A stretch of DNA of 64,000 bases from Haliotis asinina (taxonomy: Eukaryota > Mollusca > Gastropoda > Lepetellida > Haliotidae): NCBI RefSeq assembly GCF_037392515.1, contig NC_090283.1, forward strand, positions 40,160,706 through 40,224,705, given 5' to 3'. How positions within the stretch are numbered: position 1 is the first letter of the stretch; every line of letters starts with the position of its first letter. Positions 57,101-64,000 of the stretch are shown here, piece after piece. The position numbers were made by a program, and so were the translations under genes. The notes below the pieces were generated by a model that saw nothing but the letters and a program-made list of their open reading frames with translations, was not told the origin of the DNA and made no database searches.

Positions 57101-58650
57101 ATCACATCAGTTTCTGGTGGATGTTTCAGTTGACGTTCCAGAAGAAACTGATCGGAATCTCTGGAGGTTCCCATCTGCTGCATCAACTGGGTCTATCATC
57201 TCTCCCTCGGCACTCAACAGACGTTAGACTGACCAAGTTCTTAACACTGCAGCCATTTCAAAGTACTGTCATTTTCTGCCTACAAAATGCCTTGAAACAA
57301 ACTGATAACGGCAGTACTTAGCGAGTTCACGAAAGGACCAAATAACATTTCCGAATGTATAACATGGTCTTGTGGACTACTACAATATCATATTCAGGGG
57401 TTCAAAAATCCCATTGCCCGATGCACGGGACAACTCAGTTTTCATTTCGGGCAATAAAATAATGGTATCTTACTGGTCTGTGGACTACTAGATAATTTCT
57501 ACTTATGGTTTCAAACTGCAAGTAATCTTGGATTTAATTTCATATCTGCTCATAATGAAAGTAGAGTGTGAAATTATCACTCTTCGATAAACAGTCCAGG
57601 ACACTTTTACATCACGCATTGTGTCATAAAACCAGGGCAAGTGGAATATTAGTCAGGACAAGTTATTTTCTTGCAGTCAATGGCCCTGTGGCAAGTGGCT
57701 TTTCAGCATATTTTTTAACCCCTGATATTGAGTCTATAAACTGACCCTTATTAAGGAGACTGCATCACAATTATTTAGATGCCAAACCTGGTAGTATTAT
57801 TCATTCCCAAGGTCGCTATAGACGAAGTCATTTAACAAAATGTGCTTCTCACGTTAACATTTAATCCCTGCTCTTCACCGGTTAGCAGTGACGATGTCGT
57901 TGATCTTGTGGCATAAACCTCGGATGTGTTTCTGTTAATATGACTGGACCATATTCTCCCATATTCCTGATGAACATTGTACCCTGTAGTGTTATCTCTG
58001 AACGTCTGTGTCATGTCTGGCGACTAAGAAAACATAGAGGTTCTTGAGAGGCATTTGGAAGTTGATGAATATATACGACAAGTATATGGATGGCAATTTC
58101 TTATTTATAGTATCACACATCGTTACTTGACCACTTCTTGCCCTTCTTCGCCCGAGGAAGGGTCATATATCTGTCCATATATCTCACGTAGCTTGGTTGT
58201 TTGGAGTGTACAGACCTTGGCTACGTATACGTCACAATGACAAGATATTGGGGGGGAAAGGGGGGTGGATTAACTTGGTACAGTTGCTATTAACAAAACC
58301 TATTACTATATCTTTCATATGATAGGTGTCTCGTGTCAAGTATTAATGATTAATGAAACCTGTGAGCTAGGCACAAAGTGACAATTGTACTTATATATAT
58401 TTGTTTCAGACGGAACAGTAATACCTGCCAGGAACTGGATTCCGTATATATCCTATGACAAGGTGAACTTCACTGCACCTGCAACTATCGAGGTCAGATT
58501 CAGCCTAGCCGCTCCGACATATGGCTTCAGACAATACAGAGTGATGCTGGTGTCGAATAATGACAGTCTCAATGCAGTGGAGACGTGCATTATCTCGACT
58601 GATTCTAGCTACGTCTGTCAAGGCATGGTGAGTTGTTCGAAATACACGTT

Positions 58651-58701
<51 letters not shown>

Positions 58702-61700
58702 TTTTGATTGTTTTGATTGTTTGTTTGGTGAGCCGAATACACATTTATTAGGTTCATAATTATTCTATTGTGTAGATCGAAGATCATGCTGTTGTTCACT
58801 GAATTGTCTGGTCAAGATTCGATTGTTTAAAGATTGCCACCATATATCTGGAGTACTGCTGAGTTTGGTGTAAAACTGAACTCACTCACTCACTCATTGT
58901 GTCTACACATTCCGCCTACAAATGCCAAATTAGAAGCATTATAAACGCTCTCAGTTACAGTACTGTAACATCACTGGGGAAAATCTTGATTGAACGCCGT
59001 TACAATCAAAAGTTTGAAAAATGTTGCAGGCCTTATACATGAAACCCTATTGCCGATGGACTAGCCAACGCAACCAGGACGAAAGTGAAAACTAATATAA
59101 GTTGTTTTGGTTCGAATAGAGTACCCCACTCTGATAGGCATGCAGTACTTACAAGTGTGATCTTGAAATGCTTATGTGATCTCCCGACCGTCAGTCAAAT
59201 TCCATTTGTAATGTTTCATGCAATTGGAATAATCCGAAACCATTTCTAACCATTCCCTTTTAAGCCTTACTTATCTAAATAAGCCCATTTACGGCAGTAC
59301 ATGTACATACTTCCATATACACAGGCGGGAAGTGTATACCGGTACCGGTTATATTCTTGATCCAGATTATCTACGTTCTAAGATGAGGGAAGATGATACC
59401 AATTTGTTGTTGGGAGTAGGTCATATCAGCATCTGTTCTCGTATATCTGGCTTGCGAGATGTGGTATTTCCTCTTCGTTTCCCGATCAGATCTCAGCACA
59501 GGCTTCTCACGATAGCTTGGATCCTGGCATTTTATTCCCATCCATACACCTGCAACATCTCTAATTTGAGTACACTTCTACTAGACGAATTTGAAGAGAT
59601 TTTCTTTGTCGTCTGTAACTAGATTTTCTTAAAAATCTACCTGTTTTCGTTTTTTTGTGGGGGATTGCAGCGGCCTTTTGGAGGCTCTTAGGCCCCAGTG
59701 CACCTCTGCGGTCCAGAACCCTCACTACTACACTACTTACCATAATCAATTCTTGTTTCTGTTCCAATATATCAACCGGTTTCAGTTACGTATGGGATGA
59801 GCTACAGAATCTTTGTCAGTGTGATTCTATATTTATGAATATTCAAAGATGACAAATAGGTATAAATAAGAGCTAGACACAATAGAGTTTGTTGTTTTTT
59901 GTTTGGTTTTATTTTTGTAACTCACAGATACACCATTAACCATATATCAATACTATAACGCCACAGAAACAGATGAATTCACATTTGCAATGTTTACTCC
60001 TAGGTTCAGATGTTCTGGTATTTTACATATCACGGTATGCTAAAATATCTGATTTGTTTCACACCGCGGTAATGAAACAATTCTTTGTGAAATACGGATA
60101 AATGCGGTATTCGATTTGTAAATTTACATTTATAGTGTGAGTGATTGAGTTTAGCTTTACGCCGCACTCAGCAATATTCCAGCCATATGGCGGTGGTCTG
60201 TAAGTAAGGAGGTAAGTCTGGACCAGACAACCCAGTGAGCAACATCATGAGCATCGTTCTGCGCAATTGGGAACCGATGAGAAGTGTCTACCAAGTCAGT
60301 GAGCCTGACCACCCGATCCCGTTAGTCGCCTCTTACGACAAGCTGAGTCGCCTTTTATGGCAAGCATGGGTTGCTGAAGGCCTATTCTACCCCGGGACCT
60401 TCACGGGTCATTTACATTGATAGGTGTGATGTGCAGCTAACAACCTTAAAATCAGTGAGAAGATATCATATGTCCATGAGAACTAAGCTCCTCTCTGAGG
60501 TGACAAAAGGTTATTCTAGCGTTCTTCCTCGAGGAAAATAACCACAAATCTAACGTGACTAGATTTACTTCCTCATTTTGACTGGCCTGTTCACGTTCAA
60601 TAATGTCAGTTCAAGCACCGTCAGCCCTGTCAAGTTACCGTGGTCCGTTATTGTGACATGAGATTTATGGATTGTGTCACAAAGAAATCTAACAGTACTT
60701 AGACTGCGTGTTGTATCTCGTTGACACAGTTTGTGATCATCGTTGTGTTTTGTACAATTGATGTCTTCAGCAGAAAACAATTGATCTCTATCACATTGTG
60801 CTCTTGCAGTGTCATATTTCCTTTGCGAAATGTATTTGCACATTCAACATCATTACTCCTGTCAGTGAGTGAGTGAGTGAGTTAAAGTCATGTCGGCAAT
60901 TTCATGAAAAAACATGTTATAATCCCGCATAATCATGTTACGTTACACAAAACCTGTTAGCGAAGGACTCAAAAATAACGAGAAAGTCAAAGACATAATT
61001 CTAAATTCAGTATGAACATCTGAAATATCGTAAGTATGAAAGACGATTGTAGTCAATTAGCCAAATATTGACATTGCACATATTTCATTTTAAACATGAT
61101 ATGAAAAAAAATCTTCGAATGAATTGGGATTTACATACATTCCTGTCAGTGGATCAGCGTGAATAAAGGGAAACGCTTTAGACACCCACCAGCCATTCCT
61201 GGCAGCGGTAGTCATGATTGCACAATTCTGACTGTGTAATGAGCATTTTGGGATCCTTATCAAATTGTGATGGTGTCTGGTATTCTCGAAAGGTTAGCGC
61301 TACAACAGTCGCAAAACTATGTAAAAGTATAGGAGTTACGATCCACTTAGCGCTGCGATCGCTTTACAGAAAGGATTCCTGACCTGTCCTACCTTTGGCA
61401 CCTATCATAAATAAACGCATATGAAAAAATGATAAGGCACTGTCCATCCCGAAAGCAGCAATGAAAATGTGAAATTAACGTAAAAGTCAAAATGATATAT
61501 ATATTGTATCAGACATCATTTTGTTACAAATGTTCAGATATAATTCACATGTCTGCGCAAAGATTTGGGAAGATTTCCTGAGCCTTGACTCGTGTATCCT
61601 TAACTGGACACATTTTGAACAGGAATCGTGTGACGATCTTTGACATCCTGAAGCAGTTCGAATAATGCTCGACACCACGGGAAAGTTGACATTTTAAAAT

Positions 61701-63426
61701 ATGAATTCGTTCCCCTGTCAATCAACAGAAGTTGTTGCCACACTGATTTTTATGCAGCAAATATGAACATAACAGGCCGTCTCCATATTTCAGGATCATT
61801 CCAGTAAATCAGGAATTGGGGGTTTTCAGCAGACATTCAGTAGCAGAAAGAAGTAAGCCTACATGGAGGGTTATACAAATAGTGCGCAAAGAAAGTTTAC
61901 AGTAAAGTTCTTTCTTTGGCACATTATTGATGTTAGTGTTTCCACCAGACCACAGAAAGGGCAGGGTGAAGTTTCTACAGACAGGGGCACCTTAGTCTCA
62001 AAAGGGCTCAAGCCACAATAAAAACCAAAACAAAATGATCAGATTGAGCCTCATGTATTATTAACCTACAGTCTCCTTTGCTTCTTTTTTCTCAGGAGGC
62101 TTTTCACAACAGCTTCCAAGTCGGTGTCATTGTGGCTGTCAGTGTTTAAGCTCATCATAAGATGCTTGTTACAGTTGCTGACTTTTATTCTGTTCCTGTG
62201 TTCACAACTAGCAAGTACCGGACAGGACACAGTAAAAATGGGGCAGGGTGTCAGAAAAAAGGGCAGGGTGCCAGAAGAAAAGGGCAGGGCGCCAGAAGAA
62301 AAGGGCAGGGCGCTGCACCCTTCTACAATGCCCTGGAGGAAACACTAGATGTTATAGGATAAACAAGCCAGTTTGAGTCTCACTGGTATATAATACTGTT
62401 ATCTCATTTCCAGGAATTTGGTCCTATTTCACAGAATGAGACCACAGTCTTGGCATCCTTCACTGATGTTGCAGCTGGTCAATACGTCATCCATGTATGT
62501 ATGAAAACATTCATGTATAACTTCAGTTTCAATTACCAAAATGTGTACTGAGAGGTCAATGATGCACAATGGCGACATTGTGCTATCGTTGATGACGGGG
62601 ACAAGGACGAGGACGAATGACGGAAGACGGGGAGGAGGGTAACCAACTCGTGATGAGGACGATTACGAGGACGAGACGATAATGATGACTTGGGCGATGA
62701 CGATGGCGGTGGCGGTGGGGGTGACGATGAAGATAGCCAAGACAATAACGATGGCGAGAGCGAAGGCGATGATGAGAACTAGCGTTAAGAGTTATTGTAA
62801 CAAGCATGAGGACGATGATGACATAATTACTGCCTCTTTACAGATACAGCCTTTGGACCCCTATGGGCAAGATGACGCCAGGTGTTTGTGCCATTCCACA
62901 GCTCATAACGTGAAACAATGTCAGCCGTGTCTCGATACACCTTCAGCTGTGCTTACTGTTGGTGAGACTACATGTATACCGTCTGGATGAACATGGATAA
63001 AAAATGACTGTGTCTCCTAAATTGTTGCTGTCATAAATGTAGTTCCAAGGAAAACGCTATCAATCGTTTAGTGGCGTATATAGATAATTACAAATGTCTG
63101 GTCGACTAAAACGTTACTGTCAAAAATTCAAACATTTCATGAACAGCAAAAGAGACGCAACTCTTTCTTGTTTAAATAGACACTATCAAGAACGTTTACT
63201 TTTCTGAGATTTCATGTTTTCGAAACTTGCGTTTCTTTCGCTGTGTAATATGCGTACTCAGGGGTGACGATTCTTTCTGTGTACTTCTTCTTTTGCAAAA
63301 TGATGAAGGTCGGTCACTCAAATGCATATAACAAGAAGATGAGATAATATGTATTTATTCCAGTTGCCAATACTGAAACCAACAACACAACGACGTTACC
63401 TGTGGCAGCAACAACTACTAAAACAG
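54195..63426 (+). CDS. IL-17 receptor-like gene, copy B, exons 1-9 (continues beyond window)
   Basis: Exons: 54195-54323, 55132-55168, 56394-56531, 56821-56951, 57130-57262, 58410-58627, 62414-62494, 62844-62961 and 63364-63426. All phases agree and give an open frame of 349 codons plus one base. Order: signal peptide (MIVPWICVVVFMIPNTFTF), first fnIII-like domain (ITIEWDWEDAGTGHLEGFLL, CRIFDLSG, HQLGLSSLPRH), second domain (IEVRFSLAAPTYGFRQYRVM, ETCIIS, YVIHIQPLDPYGQDDARCLC, CQPCLDT), then a Thr-rich stalk (NTTTLPVAATTTKT). IEW..DA..LEG...CR.F and the IQP...C module are what I know from IL-17 receptor ectodomains. The exon 5 donor is GTACTG, weaker than its copy A counterpart GTATGT. Transmembrane and SEFIR exons would lie past 64000. 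It would be a surface cytokine receptor. Another fnIII receptor family is the alternative. Confidence 0.7.
54938..55029. repeat. (CATC)n-(CATA)n microsatellite
   Basis: ATCC units followed by a long CATA run in intron 1 of receptor copy B. Confidence 0.9.
55355..55615 (-). mobile_element. GGCGTAAAAC-tail repeat, full length, with target duplication
   Basis: The copy spans from the GAGTGAGTGAGTTTAG end to CTTCACGGGTC. ATACATTA at 55347-55354 is repeated at 55616-55623, consistent with LINE-mediated insertion. It sits in intron 2 of receptor copy B. Confidence 0.8.
55785..55915 (+). repeat. GGCGTAAAAC-tail repeat, tail half
   Basis: TCACTGACTTGGTTGACACA, TGCTGATCACTGGATTGTCC and ATTATTTACAGACC are followed by a degraded tail (GGAATATTGTGGTGTATAAA). 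Confidence 0.7.
56640..56775. repeat. CT-rich microsatellite
   Basis: (CT)n, CTGTCT and CCCT units in intron 3 of receptor copy B. The open frames here are repeat-driven. Confidence 0.85.
57395..57724. mobile_element. 330-bp non-autonomous element, CAGGGGTT ends, ATATT duplication
   Basis: Ends CAGGGGTTCAAAAAT (left) and CAGGGGTTAAAAAAT (complement of the right) are flanked by ATATT at 57390-57394 and 57725-57729. CAG termini with 5-bp duplications match the hAT5-type pattern also seen for the 6.3-kb insert at 2838. It lies in intron 5 of receptor copy B. No coding capacity. Confidence 0.75.
58650..58702. repeat. (TTTA)n after exon 6 of receptor copy B
   Basis: Same position as the tract in copy A, with the same flanks (GTGAG.TGTTCGA.ATAC before, TTTTGATTG after). 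Confidence 0.95.
58775..58895 (+). repeat. GGCGTAAAAC-tail repeat, tail half
   Basis: TGTTCACTGAATTGTCTGGTC, AAGATTCGATTGTTTA, ATATATCTGGAGTACTGCTG and GGTGTAAAACTGAACTCACT plus (CTCA)n. Confidence 0.75.
58900..60120. other. No gene seen (receptor copy B intron 6)
   Basis: Long intron with no supported internal coding sequence. Confidence 0.4.
60136..60410 (-). mobile_element. GGCGTAAAAC-tail repeat, full length, 13-bp target duplication
   Basis: A 275-bp copy with all blocks. TTTACATTTATAG at 60123-60135 and TTTACATTGATAG at 60411-60423 differ by one base and mark the insertion. This is the best reference copy in the window. Confidence 0.85.
60424..62220. other. No gene seen (receptor copy B intron 6)
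   Basis: A short GTGAGTGAGTGAG string at about 60865 may be a repeat remnant. Otherwise nothing recognised. Confidence 0.4.
62236..62325 (+). repeat. Short tandem repeat, GGGCAGGG unit
   Basis: Units GGGCAGGGTGCCAGAAGAAAA of about 23 bp recur four times with small changes. Confidence 0.8.
62590..62790. repeat. GAC/GAT-rich microsatellite
   Basis: Degenerate GAGGAC and GATGAC triplets in intron 7 of receptor copy B, in the same intron as the GAT tract of copy A. Confidence 0.8.
63137..63245. mobile_element. Small non-autonomous element with AAAGAAACGCAA ends
   Basis: CAGCAAAAGAGACGCAACTC (left) and CAGCGAAAGAAACGCAAGTT (complement of the right) form inverted ends around a core of about 70 bp. 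Related to 48736-48880. Located in intron 8 of receptor copy B. Confidence 0.6.
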
Positions 63427-63599
63427 GTGCAGTTACCACGGGCCTTTTCTAAAATAATTCTTGTCGTGTTCAGCCGATTGAGCATGCAGTTTGCAGTTAC
63501 GTCGACCTCAAGATATACCGTGTAACACATTTACGGCAAAATTACACTAGTGTAATACCGCCTGATGTATGGCGTCAAAATGGTTCAAACGTCGCTGTC

Positions 63600-63955
63600 A
63601 TAATTTTACTAGATCCTGCTTGCTAGCCGCTAAAGGGTTGGTATAGATTCAGCTTGGATCTATGCAGGTTGCAAAGGTACTGTAAGTCTTCATGGTCCCG
63701 AGTATACTGATCAGCCTTTAGTTTCTGGTGATCTATAGCCCTTTTCATATTGTCTTGTTGTGTATAGTGATATATTATTAAGATACTGTACAAGTTTCAA
63801 ATTGAAAGCTATGACAATCTGGCATTTTACTATCCTTCTACGACTGATATTTGTGTGCTAAAATTACAGAATTGTTATATTGATATAAATCAAATTGTTC
63901 TTGTCAGGATATGGTTGCAATATGGCCGATGTGGTGCTAAAAATCTCACTCACTA
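63600..63955 (+). mobile_element. LINE 3' UTR fragment
   Basis: It matches 50390-50766 block by block (GATCTATGCAGG, CTGTAAGTCTTCATGGTCC, TGGTGATCTATAGC, GGTTGCAATATGGCCGATGT) and ends in AAAATCTCACTCACT. Only the 3' UTR of a severely 5'-truncated copy is present. Confidence 0.75.
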
Positions 63956-64000
63956 AAGTACTGCAAAAAAACCAACTATGCTGATTATGCATTTTTGGGA

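Noticed and set aside
59332-59622. Open frame of 96 codons in receptor copy B intron 6
   Set aside because: No motif, no matching exon in copy A and no splice-site support.

Overview
This is eukaryotic nuclear DNA, most likely from a gastropod mollusc. It is AT-rich, has split genes with GT..AG introns, many microsatellites, and many copies of a short repeat ending in GGCGTAAAAC...ACTCACTCACTC, which I associate from memory with abalone-type gastropods. No database search was possible, so the taxon is inference.

Host genes. Three immune-type genes are supported, all on the + strand. (1) A TNF-superfamily ligand (21134-23529) in four exons whose phases all fit, giving a 238-residue type II membrane protein. 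(2) and (3) Two tandem genes with the same exon sizes and phases, whose two-domain ectodomains look like interleukin-17 receptors. Copy A is at 41126-47473 and has frame lesions in exon 1 and in an exon-9 remnant. Copy B starts at 54195 and is intact through exon 9 (63426). Its transmembrane and cytoplasmic part should lie beyond the window. Unrecognised candidate exons lie at 13.2-13.8 kb, and others lie inside a transposon at 7.4-8.2 kb.

Mobile DNA dominates the rest. At 1.8-12.7 kb is a decayed non-LTR retrotransposon with a 2A-like motif near the start of ORF1. Its endonuclease is split by a 6290-bp DNA element (2838-9127) with imperfect CAG-type termini, long inverted arms, a 5-bp TTGAA target duplication and no recognised transposase. 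A mariner element (5520-6761) is nested inside that. At 17-19.5 kb is a decayed Ngaro-like tyrosine-recombinase retroelement. At 25.8-31.9 kb is a well-preserved DIRS-like element with gag, RT/RNase H, tyrosine recombinase, inverted terminal repeats and an internal complementary region; it sits in the 3' end of another LINE. At 36-39 kb on the - strand is an I/Nimb-like LINE. LINE ends (49-51 kb, 63.6-63.95 kb), Tc1-like fragments (39-40 kb), a tRNA-derived SINE with a perfect 10-bp target duplication (43.8 kb) and small non-autonomous elements fill introns and spacers.

Satellites: a 28-bp minisatellite (about 14.27-16.06 kb), a related 23-bp array (20.0-20.3 kb), a 71-bp satellite with a 4-unit higher-order pattern in intron 1 of receptor copy A (41.7-42.96 kb), and 40-, 56- and 57-bp arrays.

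The most interesting structures are the three-level nest at 1.8-12.7 kb, the diverging tandem receptor pair with an unevenly conserved middle exon, the DIRS element with a very long alternate-frame overlap, and a 3' tail shared by the SINE, the main dispersed repeat and a LINE.
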